From contig NZ_JEOE01000017.1 in assembly GCF_000708885.1 (NCBI RefSeq), forward strand, positions 1 through 64,000: DNA of 64,000 nucleotides, written 5' to 3'. This DNA is from Cellulomonas sp. HZM. Its GTDB lineage: Bacteria > Actinomycetota > Actinomycetes > Actinomycetales > Cellulomonadaceae. A program made the position numbers and the translations under genes. The notes beneath the pieces were generated by a model. It made no database searches and was not told the DNA's origin. It worked only from the letters and a program-made list of their open reading frames with translations. How positions within the stretch are numbered: the first letter of the stretch is position 1; each line of letters opens with the position of its first letter. Below are positions 8,301-22,313 of this stretch, one piece after another.

Positions 8301-9214
8301 GCGACGACGTGACCGACGAGAAGAAGGACGACGTCGGCGCCCCGCACGCGCCCGTGACCGCCCCCAAGGACGCGACGCGCGACGAGCAGGCGACGACGGC
8401 GACCACGGGCGACAAGGCGGACGCGGCACAGGCCGCCAAGCCGGGGGCGGGCGCGACGAGCGACGCCGCGGCGGCGCAGTCGGCGACGGCCGCGGCCCTC
8501 GAGGCCGGCTCCCAGAACGTGCCGGCCGACGACACGGTCGCGGCGCGCACCCCGCTCGAGGTGGTCGACGTGCGGCACGGGCTGTTCGGCGTGCACGGCA
8601 GCGGCGACACGTCGGGCTACGGCGGCCTCGTCACGACGGTCGTGCTGCCCGGTCCGAGCGAGCGCCCGTACGGCGGCTGGTTCGACGAGGTCGTCGACGT
8701 GCTGACCGAGCTGCTCGACGCGTCGGGCACGGGGTACGCGAACGCGGTCGAGCACGTCGTGGTGGACCGCGGCGAGCTCACGCTGCACGTGCACCGCGAG
8801 CACCTCGTCGAGGTGACCCGCCACCTGCGCGACGACCACGACCTGCGCTTCGAGCTCAGCCTCGGCGTGAGCGGCGTGCACTACCCGCACGAGACGGGCC
8901 GCGAGCTGCACGCGGTCTACCACGTGGTGTCGGTGACGCACGGCCGCCGGCTGCGGCTCGAGGTCGCGGTGCCCGACGAGGACCCGCACGTCCCCTCCAC
9001 GGTGTCGGTGTACCCGGCCAACGACTGGCACGAGCGCGAGACGTTCGACTTCTTCGGCATCGTGTTCGACGGCCACCCCGGCCTCGCGCGCATCGAGATG
9101 CCCGACGACTGGCCGGGCCACCCGCAGCGCAAGGACTACCCCCTCGGCGGCATCCCCGTCGAGTACAAGGGCGCGACCATCCCGCCCGCGGACCAGCGGA
9201 GGTCCTACTCATGA
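8297..9214 (+). CDS. nuoC: NADH-quinone oxidoreductase subunit C
   Basis: 305 residues from GTG 8297, overlapping the nuoB stop. The conserved 30-kDa subunit domain covers about residues 90-300 ([42 protein letters not shown]). The first 80 or so residues are a low-complexity Ala/Thr/Asp/Lys extension ([16 protein letters not shown]), absent from short NuoC proteins and probably disordered. A shorter start inside the domain would break the overlap pattern of this operon. Confidence 0.95.
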   Translation: MSDDVTDEKKDDVGAPHAPVTAPKDATRDEQATTATTGDKADAAQAAKPGAGATSDAAAAQSATAAALEAGSQNVPADDTVAARTPLEVVDVRHGLFGVHGSGDTSGYGGLVTTVVLPGPSERPYGGWFDEVVDVLTELLDASGTGYANAVEHVVVDRGELTLHVHREHLVEVTRHLRDDHDLRFELSLGVSGVHYPHETGRELHAVYHVVSVTHGRRLRLEVAVPDEDPHVPSTVSVYPANDWHERETFDFFGIVFDGHPGLARIEMPDDWPGHPQRKDYPLGGIPVEYKGATIPPADQRRSYS

Positions 9215-10551
9215 GCACGACGCACGCGACGGGCCACATCGTCGACGACGAGACGGCGGGCATCCCCAGCTTCGAGGCGTCGGGCGGCGACTGGTCGCAG
9301 ATCGCCGAGGAGGCCGCGCGCCTGGGCGAGGAGCGCATCGTCGTCAACATGGGTCCGCAGCACCCGTCGACGCACGGCGTGCTGCGGCTCATGCTCGAGA
9401 TCGACGGCGAGACGGTGACCGAGGCCCGCGCGGGCATCGGCTACCTGCACACCGGCATCGAGAAGAACATGGAGTTCCGCACCTGGACGCAGGGCGTCAC
9501 GTTCTGCACGCGCATGGACTACGTCGCGCCGCTGTTCCAGGAGGCTGCGTACTGCCTGGGCGTCGAGAAGCTCCTGGGGATCACCGACGACATCCCGCAG
9601 CGGGCGAGCGACATCCGCGTGCTGATGATGGAGCTCAACCGCATCACGTCGCACCTGGTGTGCATCGCGACGGGCGGCAACGAGCTGGGCGCGACGACCA
9701 TCATGACGGTCGGCTTCACGGCCCGCGAGGAGATCCTCAAGATCTTCGAGCTGGTGACCGGCCTGCGCATGAACAACGCGTACATCCGCCCCGGCGGCGT
9801 CGCGCAGGACCTGCCCCCGGGTGCGGTCCAGCAGACGCGCGACGCGCTCGTGCAGGTCAGGCACTACGTGCGCCAGCTCGAGGACCTCATGCTGGCCAAC
9901 CCGATCCTGCACCTGCGGACCAAGGGCGTCGGCTACCTGGGACTCGCGGGCTGCATGGCCCTGGGCATCACCGGGCCGATGCTGCGCAGCGCGGGACTGC
10001 CGTACGACGCGCGCAAGACCGACCCGTACTGCGGGTACGAGACGTACGACTTCGACGTCCCGACGTCGCAGGACGCCGACGCGTGGGGCCGGATCGTGGT
10101 GCGGCTCGAGGAGATCTACCAGTCGATGCGGATCGTCGAGCAGGCGCTGGACCGCCTCGAGAAGAACCCGGGCCCGGTGATGGTGGGCGACAAGAAGATC
10201 GCCTGGCCCGCACAGCTCGCGATCGGCACGGACGGCATGGGCAACTCGCTCGACCACATCCGCGAGATCATGGGCACCTCGATGGAGGCCCTGATCCACC
10301 ACTTCAAGCTGGTGACGGAGGGCTTCCGCGTCCCCGCCGGCCAGGTGTTCCAGACCGTCGAGCACCCGCGCGGCGAGCTGGGCGTCCACCTGGTGTCCGA
10401 CGGCGGCACGCGCCCCTACCGCGCGCACTTCCGCGACCCGTCGTTCAACAACCTGCAGGCCACGTCGATCATCTGCGAGGGCGGCCAGGTGGCGGACGTC
10501 GTCGTCGCCGTCGCGTCGATCGACCCGGTGCTCGGAGGGGTGGACCGCTGA
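9211..10551 (+). CDS. nuoD: NADH-quinone oxidoreductase subunit D
   Basis: 446 residues; ATGA overlap with nuoC. This 49-kDa subunit forms the quinone-binding pocket with NuoB. Visible motifs are [19 protein letters not shown] with the pocket His, [35 protein letters not shown] and the C-terminal [21 protein letters not shown]...VLGGVDR. Length and motifs are normal for a complete subunit. Confidence 0.97.
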   Translation: MSTTHATGHIVDDETAGIPSFEASGGDWSQIAEEAARLGEERIVVNMGPQHPSTHGVLRLMLEIDGETVTEARAGIGYLHTGIEKNMEFRTWTQGVTFCTRMDYVAPLFQEAAYCLGVEKLLGITDDIPQRASDIRVLMMELNRITSHLVCIATGGNELGATTIMTVGFTAREEILKIFELVTGLRMNNAYIRPGGVAQDLPPGAVQQTRDALVQVRHYVRQLEDLMLANPILHLRTKGVGYLGLAGCMALGITGPMLRSAGLPYDARKTDPYCGYETYDFDVPTSQDADAWGRIVVRLEEIYQSMRIVEQALDRLEKNPGPVMVGDKKIAWPAQLAIGTDGMGNSLDHIREIMGTSMEALIHHFKLVTEGFRVPAGQVFQTVEHPRGELGVHLVSDGGTRPYRAHFRDPSFNNLQATSIICEGGQVADVVVAVASIDPVLGGVDR

Positions 10552-11428
10552 TGACCGTCGAGCCCGTCGTCGGCCGCACGAACGGCCAGACGCACCGCAC
10601 CGCGTACGACGAGGCGACGCGCGCGCGCCTCGCGGCGGACGCGGACGCGATCGTCGCGCGCTACCCGCAGGAGCGCTCGGCGCTGCTGCCGATGCTGCAC
10701 CTGGTGCAGGCCGAGGACGGCTACGTGAGCCCGCGGGGCATCGCGTTCTGCGCCGACCACCTGGGCCTGACGACGGCCGAGGTGTCCGCCGTGGCGACGT
10801 TCTACACGCAGTACAAGCGCCACCCCAACGGCGAGTACACCGTGGGCGTGTGCACCAACACGCTGTGCGCCGTGATGGGCGGTGACGCCATCTGGGAGCA
10901 CGTGTGCGACCACCTCGGCATCGGGCACGACGAGACCACGCAGGACGGCAAGATCACGCTCGAGCGCGTCGAGTGCAACGCAGCCTGCGACTACGCGCCG
11001 GTCGTGATGGTCAACTGGGAGTTCTTCGACAACCAGACCCCGGAGTCGGTCGCCGACGTCGTCGACCGTCTCCGGTCCGGGGAGCCCGTCGCCCCCACCC
11101 GCGGCGCCGACTCGGTCGCCACGTTCCGCGAGGTCTCGCGCGTGCTGGCCGGGTTCGACGACGGCCGGGCCGACGAGGGCGTCGGGGCCGGTGAGCCGAC
11201 GATCCGCGGCACGGTCCTCGCACGCGAGAACGACTGGCGCGCGCCGGCGTTCCCGGGCGAGGAGGGCGGCGGCTCGTCGCGGACCGCTGCTCGCGGCGGC
11301 GGCTCGACGCACGAGCCGAAGACCGGCGGCGAGCAGTCGAGCGCCGAGCGGCCGGCGACGACCGCGGGCGACGCCTCGTCGGCCGCGCAGGAGAAGCAGC
11401 AGGCCTCCCGAGACGCGAAGGAGCAGTG

Positions 11429-11429
<1 letters not shown>
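10551..11429 (+). CDS. nuoE: NADH-quinone oxidoreductase subunit E
   Basis: 292 residues from ATG 10551, sharing a base with the nuoD stop. This 24-kDa thioredoxin-like subunit binds the [2Fe-2S] cluster N1a: CTNTLC and [15 protein letters not shown] supply the four Cys. The catalytic-arm domain ends near residue 185; the remaining 100 residues are a Gly/Ser/Ala/Glu low-complexity tail typical of actinobacterial NuoE. Confidence 0.96.
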
Positions 11430-12762
<1,333 letters not shown>

Positions 12763-12766
<4 letters not shown>

Positions 12767-15345
12767 CGATCACGTCGGCCGGTCCGACCACGCCGCTCGT
12801 GCCTGCGGCCCCGCCCGCCGCGCCGCAGGAGCCGGCAGACACCGTCACGTTCACGATCGACGGCATCGAGACGAGCGTCCCCCAGGGCACGCTCGTGATC
12901 CGCGCCGCCGAGGAGCTGGGCATCCAGATCCCGCGGTTCTGCGACCACCCGCTGCTGGCCCCCGCGGGCGCGTGCCGGCAGTGCCTGGTCGAGGTGTGGG
13001 CACCCGGCCGCGACGGCAACCCTGCGAAGATGCCCAAGCCGCAGGCGTCGTGCACGCTCGAGGCGACGCCCGGCATGGACGTGCGCACGCAGCACACGAG
13101 CGCCGAGGCGGACAAGGCTCAGCACGGCGTCATGGAGCTGCTGCTCATCAACCACCCGCTCGACTGCCCGGTGTGCGACAAGGGCGGCGAGTGCCCGCTG
13201 CAGAACCAGGCGATGAGCAACGGGCGCGCCACGAGCCGGTTCGTCGACGTCAAGCGCACGTTCCCCAAGCCGATCTCGATCTCCACGCAGATCCTGCTGG
13301 ACCGCGAGCGGTGCGTGCTGTGCCAGCGGTGCACGCGGTTCTCCGAGGAGATCGCGGGCGACGCGTTCATCGACCTGCAGAAGCGCGGTGCGCAGCAGCA
13401 GATCGGCACGTTCGACACCCAGGTGCTCGGCTACGTCGGCGACGCGCCCGTGGGCGAGTCGACCGAGGACGTCAGCGGCAAGCCGTTCGCGTCCTACTTC
13501 TCGGGCAACACCGTGCAGATCTGCCCGGTCGGTGCCCTCACGAGCGCCGCGTACCGGTTCCGCTCGCGCCCGTTCGACCTCGTGTCGACGCCGGGCATCT
13601 CGGAGCACGACTCGAACGGCTCCGCGATCCGCGTCGACCACCGCCGCGGTGTGGTGCTGCGCCGGCTCGCGGGCGACGACCCCGCCGTGAACCGGGAGTG
13701 GATCAGCGACAAGGACCGCTTCGCGTTCACCTGGCAGTCCGCGCCCGACCGCCTGACGACCCCGCTCGTGCGGCGTCCCGGCGCCGACGGCTCGCGCGGC
13801 GAGCTCGAGCCCGCGAGCTGGGTCGAGGCGCTCGGCGCCGCGGCCGCGGGCCTGCGCGCCGCGGAGTCCGTGGGCGTGCTCGCGGGCGGGCGGCTCACGC
13901 TCGAGGACGCCTACGCGTACGGCAAGCTCGCACGCGTCGCGCTGGGCACCAACGACGTCGACGGCCGCGCACGACCGCACTCCGACGAGGAGGAGGCGTT
14001 CCTCGCCCACCACGTCGCGGGCCGCACGCTCGAGGTGACGTTCGCGGACCTGGACCGGGCGCCCGCGGTGCTGCTCGTCGGGCTCGAGCCCGAGGAGGAG
14101 GCCGGCGTCCTGTTCCTGCGCCTGCGCGCGGCGGCGCTGCACCACGGCACGCGCGTGCTCTCGGTCGCGGCGCTCGCGACGCGCGGGCTGACGCGTCTGA
14201 ACGGCACGCTGCTCGCAGCGGCGCCCGGGACCGAGGCGGAGGTGCTCGACGGGATCGTCGACGGCGCCGACGACGAGCTCGGGTCCGCCGCCGAGATGCT
14301 CGCGGCCGACGGTGCCGTGGTGCTCGTCGGCGAGCGACTGGCAGGCGTGCCGGGCGGGTTCTCCGCGGTGCTGCGGCTCGCCGCCCGTTCCGGTGCCCGG
14401 CTCGCGTGGGTGCCGCGGCGTGCCGGCGAGCGCGGTGCGGTCGAGGCCGGCCTGCTGCCGACGCTGCTGCCGGGCGGGCGCCCGGTGGCCGACGACGCCG
14501 CGCGGGCCGAGCTCGCCGCGGCATGGCGCGTCGACGAGCTGCCGGCGGTACCCGGGCGGTCGACCTCGCAGATCGTCGCCGCCGCGCGCGACGGCAGCCT
14601 CGGCGCGCTCGTCGTCGGGGGCGTGGACCCCGCCGACCTGCCCGACCCGGCGCTCGCGCGCGACGCACTGGACCGCGTGGGCTTCCTCGTCTCGCTCGAG
14701 GTGCGGCCCTCCGAGGTGACCGAGCGCGCGGACGTCGTGCTGCCCGTCGCGCCCCCCGTGGAGAAGCCCGGGACGTTCGTGACGTGGGAGGGGCGCCCGC
14801 GTCCGTTCCCGCAGGCGCTCGTCTCGCACGCGCTGCCGGACCACCGCGTGCTCGACCGCCTCGCGGCCGAGCTCGGCGTGGACCTCGGCCTCGCGACCGT
14901 GAACGACGTGCACGCCGAGCTGGACCGTGTCGGCGGCTGGTCGGGCGCCCGCGTCGCCGCGCCCGACGTCGAGGCCGCCGAGCCGCCCGCCGTCGCACCG
15001 GGCACGGCCGTGCTCGCGACGTGGCACCAGCTGCTCGACGCGGGCCGCCTGCAGCAGGGCGAGCCGCACCTCGCGGGCACCGCCAAGCGCCCGACCGCCC
15101 GCGTGTCTGCGGCCACCGCCGCCGCGGCGGGCGTCGCGGACGGCGACCTGCTGGCCGTGAGCACCGACGCGGGCACCGTCACGATCCCCGTCGCGGTGAG
15201 CGACATGCCGGACCACGTGGTGTGGCTGCCGACGAACGCGCCGGGCTCGGCCGTGCGGGACACGCTGCACGCCGACTCGGGCACGCTCGTGCGGATCGCG
15301 AGTGCCGGCACGACGAGCACCATCACCACCCTCGGGGAGGCCTGA
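12763..15345 (+). CDS. nuoG: NADH-quinone oxidoreductase subunit G
   Basis: 860 residues; ATGA overlap with nuoF. The N-terminal [2Fe-2S] ferredoxin domain ([15 protein letters not shown], then a later Cys), the HxxxCxxC-type site [17 protein letters not shown], and the [4Fe-4S] motif [12 protein letters not shown]...CPVGAL are intact. A molybdopterin-oxidoreductase-like domain follows, degenerate in complex I. The residues after about 350 are Ala-rich and diverged, normal for actinobacterial NuoG. Confidence 0.96.
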
Positions 15346-16697
15346 TGCACGCGGGCATGCTGGGCGCGGCGGTCGCGCCCGTGACGGCGGACTTCAGCCA
15401 GGACACGTGGTGGCTGTGGGTCATCAAGGCCGTCGTCATCATCGTGTTCCTGCTGACGAGCGTGCTGTTCGCGATCTGGTTCGAGCGCAAGGTCGTCGCG
15501 CGCATGCAGGTGCGTCCCGGCCCCAACGTGCACGGCCCGTTCGGTCTGCTGCAGTCGCTCGCCGACGCCATGAAGCTCCTGTTCAAGGAGGACATGACGG
15601 TCTCCGCGGCGGACAAGATCGTCTACCTCGTCGCGCCGATGATCGCGGTGTTCTGCTCGCTGCTGACGTTCGCGGTCATCCCGCTCGGCCCGGCGGTGAA
15701 CCTCTTCGGCCACCACACGCCGCTGCAGCTCACCGACTTCCCGGTCGCGGTGCTCTACATCCTTGCGTGCGCGTCGGTAGGCGTGTACGGCATCGTGCTC
15801 GGCGGCTGGGCGTCGAACTCGACGTACCCGCTGCTCGGCGGCGTGCGCTCCACGGCCCAGGTCATCAGCTACGAGCTCGCGATGGGCCTGTCGCTCGTCA
15901 CGGTGTTCCTCATGGCGGGCTCGATGTCGACGTCGCAGATCGTGTCGTCCCAGACGAAGCTGTGGTGGTTCATCCCGCTGCTGCCCGCGTTCGTCATCTA
16001 CGTGATCTCGATGGTCGGCGAGACCAACCGCCTGCCGTTCGACCTCCCGGAGGCCGAGGGCGAGCTCGTCGGCGGGTACACCACCGAGTACTCGTCGATG
16101 AAGTTCGCGTGGTTCTTCCTCGCGGAGTACATCAACATGCTCAACGTCTCCGCGGTCGCGACGACGCTGTTCCTCGGCGGCTGGCGCGCACCGTTCGGCA
16201 TCTCGCTGATCAACGACGGCATGTTCAACACGGGCTGGTGGCCCGTGCTGTGGTTCCTGGTGAAGCTGTGGGCCGTCATGTTCTTCTTCGTCTGGGTCCG
16301 TGGCTCGGTGCTGCGCTTCCGGTACGACCAGTTCATGAACCTCGGCTGGAAGCTCCTCATCCCGGCCGCGCTCGTGTGGTTGGTCGCGGTCGCCGCGTTC
16401 AAGGGGCTGCGCGACTTCAGCGACCTCGACCTGCGCACGTGGCTGTTCGTGCTCGCGGGGGTCCTGGTGCTCGCGATCGTCGTCTCGCTGTTCTTCCCCG
16501 AGAAGAAGGCGCCGGAGCCGACGAAGGCCGCGGCGCCGCGCGAGTTCGACCCCTTCGCGGCCGGCTACCCCGTCCCGCCCCTGCCCGGCCAGGTGCTCCC
16601 GCCCTCTCCGCGCAAGGGCCGCGTGACCGCGGCAGCGAGCGTGCCCGCGGGGGCGCCCGACCCGTCCGAGACCACCCCGGAGGTGCACGGTGGCTGA
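15345..16697 (+). CDS. nuoH: NADH-quinone oxidoreductase subunit H
   Basis: 450 residues from ATG 15345. Membrane subunit with eight or more helices that joins the quinone site to the proton-pumping arm. Conserved loops: [33 protein letters not shown], and [25 protein letters not shown], a quinone-chamber segment. The last 60 residues are a Pro/Ala/Lys-rich soluble tail. It overlaps nuoI by 8 bases. Confidence 0.97.
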   Translation: MHAGMLGAAVAPVTADFSQDTWWLWVIKAVVIIVFLLTSVLFAIWFERKVVARMQVRPGPNVHGPFGLLQSLADAMKLLFKEDMTVSAADKIVYLVAPMIAVFCSLLTFAVIPLGPAVNLFGHHTPLQLTDFPVAVLYILACASVGVYGIVLGGWASNSTYPLLGGVRSTAQVISYELAMGLSLVTVFLMAGSMSTSQIVSSQTKLWWFIPLLPAFVIYVISMVGETNRLPFDLPEAEGELVGGYTTEYSSMKFAWFFLAEYINMLNVSAVATTLFLGGWRAPFGISLINDGMFNTGWWPVLWFLVKLWAVMFFFVWVRGSVLRFRYDQFMNLGWKLLIPAALVWLVAVAAFKGLRDFSDLDLRTWLFVLAGVLVLAIVVSLFFPEKKAPEPTKAAAPREFDPFAAGYPVPPLPGQVLPPSPRKGRVTAAASVPAGAPDPSETTPEVHGG

Positions 16698-17511
16698 ACC
16701 GCGCAAGAAGCCGGCCGTTGCGAAGGCAGCGCCCGGCAAGGCAGCGCCTGGAGCGACAGCGCCCGGCAAGGGCGTCGCCCCGCGCAAGCCCGCCGGCGAG
16801 GTCGGCGCACCGGCCGACGGGTACCGCTCGGTCGTTCCCCCGGCGACCGGGCTGCGCGCGGCGTTCGCGCCCGTGGGCGGGTTCGGCGTCACGATCTCGA
16901 ACATGTTCCGCGGCACGGTGACCGAGGAGTACCCCTCCGAGAAGGTCCCGGCCAAGCCGCGGTACCACGGGCGCCACCAGCTCAACCGCTACGCGGACGG
17001 CCTAGAGAAGTGCATCGGCTGCGAGCTGTGCGCGTGGGCGTGCCCCGCGGACGCCATCTACGTCGAGGGCGCTGACAACACGCCCGACGACCAGCACTCG
17101 CCCGGCGAGCGCTACGGCCGCGTCTACCAGATCAACTACCTGCGCTGCATCTTCTGCGGCCTGTGCATCGAGGCGTGCCCCACACGCGCGCTCACGATGA
17201 CCAACGAGTACGAGCTCGCCGGTCCGACCCGCGCGGGCATGATCTGGGAGAAGCAGGACCTGCTCGCCCCGCTGCGTGAGGGCATGCTCGCCGCGCCGCA
17301 CCCGATGGTGGAGGGCACGACGGACACCGAGTACTACCGCGGCGAGGTCAGCGGCCCCACGGACGCGCAGCGCGCGTGGGTGCGCGAGCACCGTCCCGAC
17401 GACCCGACGCTGCCCGAGGGCGCCGGCGTCGAGGCCGCGAACGTGCCGGGCGAGACGGCCGCCGAGATGGCGCGGCTCGTGGCGGGCGCGAACAAGCAGG
17501 GCGCCCGATGA
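16690..17511 (+). CDS. nuoI: NADH-quinone oxidoreductase subunit I
   Basis: 273 residues from GTG 16690. This ferredoxin-like subunit holds two [4Fe-4S] clusters (N6a/b): [16 protein letters not shown] and [17 protein letters not shown] 35-residue Lys/Ala/Pro/Gly head ([17 protein letters not shown]) precedes the conserved domain, and an acidic tail follows. The stop overlaps the nuoJ ATG. Confidence 0.96.
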   Translation: MAEPRKKPAVAKAAPGKAAPGATAPGKGVAPRKPAGEVGAPADGYRSVVPPATGLRAAFAPVGGFGVTISNMFRGTVTEEYPSEKVPAKPRYHGRHQLNRYADGLEKCIGCELCAWACPADAIYVEGADNTPDDQHSPGERYGRVYQINYLRCIFCGLCIEACPTRALTMTNEYELAGPTRAGMIWEKQDLLAPLREGMLAAPHPMVEGTTDTEYYRGEVSGPTDAQRAWVREHRPDDPTLPEGAGVEAANVPGETAAEMARLVAGANKQGAR

Positions 17512-18461
17512 GCCCGCTCGCGGCGCACCTGCCAGCGCACCTGCCCGCGCTGCTGCCGACCGCCCTGCCCGCGGCCGTCGACACCGCGGGTCGTGCGTCC
17601 ACGGGCGAGGCGGTCCTGTTCTGGGTGCTCGCGCCGATCATGGTGATCGCGGCGCTCGGCCTGCTGTTCGCCCGCAAGGCCGTGCACGCGGCGCTGTCGC
17701 TCATCGTCGTGATGATCTCGCTCGCGTTCATGTACGTGACGCAGGGCGCGGTGTTCCTCGGGGTCGTGCAGGTGGTCGTCTACACCGGCGCGATCATGAT
17801 GCTGTTCCTGTTCGTCCTCATGCTCGTGGGCGTGGACAGCGCGGACTCGCTCGTCGAGACGATCCGCGGGCAGCGCTGGATCGGCGTGATCGCCGCGCTC
17901 GGCCTCCTCGTCGTGCTCGGGGGCGTCCTGCTCGCGGCGACGTACCCGGTGCCCACGGGCCTCGGCGAGGCGAACGCGGACTCGAACCCGGTGGGCGTCG
18001 CGCACCTCATCTTCTCGGACCACGTGTTCGCGATGGAGGTCGTCGGCGCGCTGCTCGTGACGGCCGCGCTCGGAGCTCTCGTCATGAGCCACCGCCGTCG
18101 GCTCACGCCGAAGCGTGGCCAGCGCGAGCTCGCGGACCTGCGCGTCGCCGGCGGCCACCACCTCGCGCCGCTGCCGGCGCCCGGTGTGTACGCGCGGCAC
18201 AACGCGATGGACGTCCCCGCGCTCGACCCGTACGGCAACCCGATCGACAGCTCGGTGCCGCGCGTGCTGCGCGTGCGCGGTCAGGAGGCCGACGCGAACG
18301 AGTACGCGGCGCGCATCGACCGCGTGCTGGCGGGCGGTGCGGCGCGTGACGTGACACCCGACCCGGAACTCGCGACGACGCCCGGCGGCTCCGCACCACC
18401 GGACGGTGCCGCGGGTGCGGGCACCGACGGCCCGACGACGACGGGGGAGGAGGCCCGGTGA
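17508..18461 (+). CDS. nuoJ: NADH-quinone oxidoreductase subunit J
   Basis: 317 residues; ATGA overlap with nuoI. Five-helix membrane subunit; the [23 protein letters not shown] helix with its pi-bulge region is clear. After the last helix (about 195) lies a soluble tail of 120 residues, partly conserved in actinobacteria ([18 protein letters not shown]) and ending in a Gly/Thr/Ala-rich stretch. The stop overlaps the nuoK GTG. Confidence 0.95.
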   Translation: MSPLAAHLPAHLPALLPTALPAAVDTAGRASTGEAVLFWVLAPIMVIAALGLLFARKAVHAALSLIVVMISLAFMYVTQGAVFLGVVQVVVYTGAIMMLFLFVLMLVGVDSADSLVETIRGQRWIGVIAALGLLVVLGGVLLAATYPVPTGLGEANADSNPVGVAHLIFSDHVFAMEVVGALLVTAALGALVMSHRRRLTPKRGQRELADLRVAGGHHLAPLPAPGVYARHNAMDVPALDPYGNPIDSSVPRVLRVRGQEADANEYAARIDRVLAGGAARDVTPDPELATTPGGSAPPDGAAGAGTDGPTTTGEEAR

Positions 18462-18757
18462 ACCTCACCAACTACCTCGTGCTGTCGGGGATCCTGTTCT
18501 CGATCGGCTCCGCGACCGTGCTGCTGCGGCGCAACGCGATCATCGTGTTCATGGGCATCGAGCTCATGCTCAACGCGACCAACCTGATGCTCGTGACGTT
18601 CTCCCGCATGCACGGCGCGCTGGACGGGCAGGTGCTCGCGTTCTTCGTGATGGTCGTCGCCGCGGCGGAGGTCGTCGTCGGGCTCGCGATCATCGTGTCG
18701 ATCTACCGGACCCGGCGCTCGGCCTCGGTCGACGACGTGAACCTGCTGAAGAGCTGA
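18458..18757 (+). CDS. nuoK: NADH-quinone oxidoreductase subunit K
   Basis: 99 residues from GTG 18458. Three TM helices with the proton-channel carboxylates in [12 protein letters not shown] and [13 protein letters not shown], as in all NuoK. Normal length. Ten bases separate it from nuoL. Confidence 0.97.
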   Translation: MNLTNYLVLSGILFSIGSATVLLRRNAIIVFMGIELMLNATNLMLVTFSRMHGALDGQVLAFFVMVVAAAEVVVGLAIIVSIYRTRRSASVDDVNLLKS

Positions 18758-18767
18758 GGGGCGGACC

Positions 18768-20765
18768 GTGCACACCCTGATGACGTGGGCGGCGTCCGCC
18801 CCCACCATGCTGCCGATCTCGGAGATCAGCTCCGGTGCGCAGCCCGTGCGCGGCGGCATCTACGCCGTCGCGCCGCTGCTCGTCGGGCTCCCGCTCGCGT
18901 CCGCGGCGATCCTGCTGCTCGCGGGCCGACGCTCGGACCGCTGGGGCCACTGGCTCGGCGTGCTCGCGTCGACGGGCGCGTTCGTCGTCGGCCTGCTGAC
19001 GTTCCTCGCGATCCTGGGCCGCGACGCGAGCGAGCGCGTGCTCGACGTGCACCTCGGCACGTGGATCGACGCGGGCGCGTTCCACCTCGACGCGGGCATG
19101 CGGCTCGACCCGCTGTCGCTCACGTTCGTGCTGCTCGTGACGTTCGTCGGGACGCTCATCCACGTGTACTCCGTGGCGTACATGGACCACGACCGCGACC
19201 GGCGCCGGTTCTTCGCGTACCTCAACCTGTTCGTCGCGGCGATGCTGGTCCTGGTCCTCGCGGACAGCTACCTCCTGCTGTTCGTCGGCTGGGAGGGCGT
19301 GGGCCTCGCCTCGTACCTGCTCATCGGGTTCTGGAACCACCGCACGCCGTACGCGGTCGCCGCGAAGAAGGCGTTCGTCGCCAACCGCATCGGTGACATC
19401 GGGCTCGTGGTCGCGCTCGGGCTGATGTTCTCGACGTTCGGCGGGGTCGACTTCTCCACGGTGCTCGGCGCCGACATGTCGGGAGTCAGCACCGCGACGC
19501 TCACGGGCATCGGCCTCATGCTGCTGCTCGCGGCGTGCGGCAAGTCGGCCCAGTTCCCGCTGCAGTCGTGGCTCGGGGACGCGATGGCGGGCCCGACACC
19601 CGTCTCGGCGCTCATCCACGCCGCGACGATGGTCACCGCGGGCGTCTACCTCATCGTGCGCTCGTCGGCGATCTTCGACGCCGCACCCACCGCGCAGCTC
19701 GTCGTGGTGGTCGTCGGCGCGATCACGCTCCTGTTCGGGGCGATCGTCGGCTGCGCGAAGGACGACATCAAGAAGGCGCTCGCAGCCTCGACCATGTCGC
19801 AGATCGGCTACATGGTGCTCGCCGCGGGCCTCGGCCCCGTCGGGTACGCGTTCGCCATCTTCCACCTCGTGACCCACGGCTTCTTCAAGGCCGGGATGTT
19901 CCTGGGCGCCGGGTCCGTCATGCACGGCATGGACGACCAGGTGGACATGCGCCGGTTCGGCGGGCTCGCGCGGTACATGAAGATCACCTACCTGACGTTC
20001 ATGGCGGGCTGGCTCGCGATCCTCGGCATCCCGCCGTTCTCGGGCTACTGGTCGAAGGACAAGATCATCGAGGCCGCGTTCATCCCGACCGACGGCCACA
20101 CGTGGCGCGCGTGGGTGTTCGGCATGGTCGCGCTGCTCGGGGCGGGCATCACGGCGTTCTACATGTCGCGCCTGTTCTTCATGACGTTCGAGGGCGAGAA
20201 GCGCTGGTCGACGAAGGCCGACGGGAGCGCGCAGCACCCGCACGAGTCCCCGGCGCTCATGACGTGGCCGATGATCATCCTCGCGGTCGGCTCGGTCGCG
20301 CTCGGCGCGTTCCTGGGCCTGGGCAACCGCTTCGTCGACTGGCTCGCACCCGTCACGGGCAGCCACGAGGAGGGCGACCCGGTGCTCGCTGCGCCGGTGC
20401 TCGTCGGGCTCACGCTGCTCGTCGTGGTCGTCGGCGCGGTCATCGCGTGGCGGCGCTACGCGATCTCGACCGTGCCCGTCACGCCACCCGTCGGCACCGC
20501 GCTCACCCGCGCCGCCCGCGTCGACCTGTACCAGGACGTCGTCAACGACGCCCTGCTGGTCGAGCCCGGCCAGCACCTGACCCGCACGCTCGTGTACGCG
20601 GACAAGGCCGTCGTCGACGGCGCCGCGGTGGGCGTCGGGCAGTCGAGCGTGGGCCTCGGCCGCCTGCTCCGCAAGACCCAGACCGGCTTCGTCCGCTCGT
20701 ACGCGGCGACGATGCTCCTCGGTCTGGTGGTCCTCGTCGTCGCCGTCCTGGTCACCCAGAGCTGA
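18768..20765 (+). CDS. nuoL: NADH-quinone oxidoreductase subunit L
   Basis: 665 residues from GTG 18768. Antiporter-like proton-pumping subunit with the long lateral helix. Motifs: [18 protein letters not shown] with the key Glu, [38 protein letters not shown] with the pumping Lys, and STMSQIGYM. The C-terminal part (about 520-665) carries the amphipathic and final helices. Complete. Confidence 0.97.
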   Translation: MHTLMTWAASAPTMLPISEISSGAQPVRGGIYAVAPLLVGLPLASAAILLLAGRRSDRWGHWLGVLASTGAFVVGLLTFLAILGRDASERVLDVHLGTWIDAGAFHLDAGMRLDPLSLTFVLLVTFVGTLIHVYSVAYMDHDRDRRRFFAYLNLFVAAMLVLVLADSYLLLFVGWEGVGLASYLLIGFWNHRTPYAVAAKKAFVANRIGDIGLVVALGLMFSTFGGVDFSTVLGADMSGVSTATLTGIGLMLLLAACGKSAQFPLQSWLGDAMAGPTPVSALIHAATMVTAGVYLIVRSSAIFDAAPTAQLVVVVVGAITLLFGAIVGCAKDDIKKALAASTMSQIGYMVLAAGLGPVGYAFAIFHLVTHGFFKAGMFLGAGSVMHGMDDQVDMRRFGGLARYMKITYLTFMAGWLAILGIPPFSGYWSKDKIIEAAFIPTDGHTWRAWVFGMVALLGAGITAFYMSRLFFMTFEGEKRWSTKADGSAQHPHESPALMTWPMIILAVGSVALGAFLGLGNRFVDWLAPVTGSHEEGDPVLAAPVLVGLTLLVVVVGAVIAWRRYAISTVPVTPPVGTALTRAARVDLYQDVVNDALLVEPGQHLTRTLVYADKAVVDGAAVGVGQSSVGLGRLLRKTQTGFVRSYAATMLLGLVVLVVAVLVTQS

Positions 20766-20780
20766 GGAGCGCACCCACCG

Positions 20781-22313
20781 ATGTCCTCCGACTTCCCCTG
20801 GCTGACCGCCCTCGTCGTGCTCCCCCTCGTGGGGGCCGCGGTGCTGGCGCTGCTGCCCGCCGGAGCCCGATCGAGCGCGCGCGGCGTCGCGCTCGGCTTC
20901 TCGCTCGCCGAGCTGCTGCTCGTCGTCGGCGCGCTGTCCGCGTTCGACACGTCCCGCGCGGGCGAGCACCAGCTCCTCGAGACCCATCAGTGGATCCCGT
21001 CGATCGGCGCGTCGTACGCGGTCGGCGTCGACGGCGTGGGCATCGCGCTCATCGCGATGTCCGTGCTGCTCGTGCCGCTCGTCGTGCTCGCCGCGTGGCG
21101 CGAGCAGGGCTCGTCCGACGGGCCCACCGACCAGCTGCGCGCCTACCTCGCGATCACGCTGGTGCTCGAGGCTTTCATCGTCGCGGTGTTCGCGGCACGG
21201 GACGTGTTCTTCTTCTACGTCCTGTTCGAGGCGATGCTGATCCCCGTCTACTTCCTCATCGGCCGTTTCGGCGGTGCGCAGCGGCGGTACGCGGCGATCA
21301 AGTTCCTCATCTACTCGCTGTTCGGCGGGCTCATCATGCTCGTCGCGGTGATCGTGCTCTACCAGCACGGCCCCGGCGGCGCGCAGGGCTTCCTCACGGA
21401 CAACCTCACCGGCATCACGCTCGACCCCACCACGGAGAAGTGGCTGTTCGCCGGGTTCTTCCTCGCGTTCGCGATCAAGGCGCCGATGTTCCCGGTGCAC
21501 ACGTGGCTGCCCGACGCGGCGCAGAACGCGACGCCCGGGACGTCGACGCTGCTGGTCGGCGTGCTCGACAAGGTCGGCACGTTCGGGATGCTCACGCTGT
21601 GCCTGCCGCTGTTCCCCGCGGCGTCGCGGTGGGCCGCGCCGTTCGTCATCGTGCTCGCGGTGGTCTCGATCCTGTACGGCGCGCTGCTCGCGATCGGGCA
21701 GAAGGACCTCATGCGGCTCATCGCGTACACGTCGGTGTCGCACTTCGGGTTCATCGTGCTGGGGATCTTCGCGTTCACGTCCACGTCGGTGGCCGGCTCG
21801 TCGTTCTACATGGTCAACCACGGGCTCTCGACGGGTGCGCTGTTCCTCATCGCGGGCTTCCTCGTGCAGCGGCGCGGTTCGCAGCAGATCGCCGACTTCG
21901 GCGGGCTGCAGAAGGTCGTGCCGATCATGGCCGGGACGTTCCTCGTCGCGGGCCTGTCGGCGCTCTCGCTGCCCGGCCTGTCGACGTTCATCTCGGAGTT
22001 CCTGGTGCTCGTCGGCACGTTCGCGCGGCACCCCGCCGCCGCGATCGTCGCGACGCTCGGCGTGGTCCTCGCCGCGATCTACGTGCTGTGGACCTACCAG
22101 CGCATCTTCACCGGCCCGGTGCGTGACGGGCTCGAGACGATGCCCGACATGCGCGTGCGCGAGCGGTGGGCCGTCGCGCCCCTGATCGCCGCGATGCTGG
22201 TGCTCGGCTTCGTGCCCGGCCCGGCGCTCGACCTGGTCCGCCCGCCCGCGCACACCACGCTCGAGCAGGTGGGCGTCACCGACGTGCCGGTGACGGCCGA
22301 AGGGAGCAAGTGA
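20781..22313 (+). CDS. nuoM: NADH-quinone oxidoreductase subunit M
   Basis: 510 residues. Second antiporter-like subunit: FYVLFEAMLIPVYFLIGRFGG holds the conserved Glu, AIKAPMFPVHTWLPDA the Lys, and AYTSVSHFGFI the broken helix region. RBS GAGGAGCG lies upstream of the ATG. The stop overlaps the nuoN start. Confidence 0.97.
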   Translation: MSSDFPWLTALVVLPLVGAAVLALLPAGARSSARGVALGFSLAELLLVVGALSAFDTSRAGEHQLLETHQWIPSIGASYAVGVDGVGIALIAMSVLLVPLVVLAAWREQGSSDGPTDQLRAYLAITLVLEAFIVAVFAARDVFFFYVLFEAMLIPVYFLIGRFGGAQRRYAAIKFLIYSLFGGLIMLVAVIVLYQHGPGGAQGFLTDNLTGITLDPTTEKWLFAGFFLAFAIKAPMFPVHTWLPDAAQNATPGTSTLLVGVLDKVGTFGMLTLCLPLFPAASRWAAPFVIVLAVVSILYGALLAIGQKDLMRLIAYTSVSHFGFIVLGIFAFTSTSVAGSSFYMVNHGLSTGALFLIAGFLVQRRGSQQIADFGGLQKVVPIMAGTFLVAGLSALSLPGLSTFISEFLVLVGTFARHPAAAIVATLGVVLAAIYVLWTYQRIFTGPVRDGLETMPDMRVRERWAVAPLIAAMLVLGFVPGPALDLVRPPAHTTLEQVGVTDVPVTAEGSK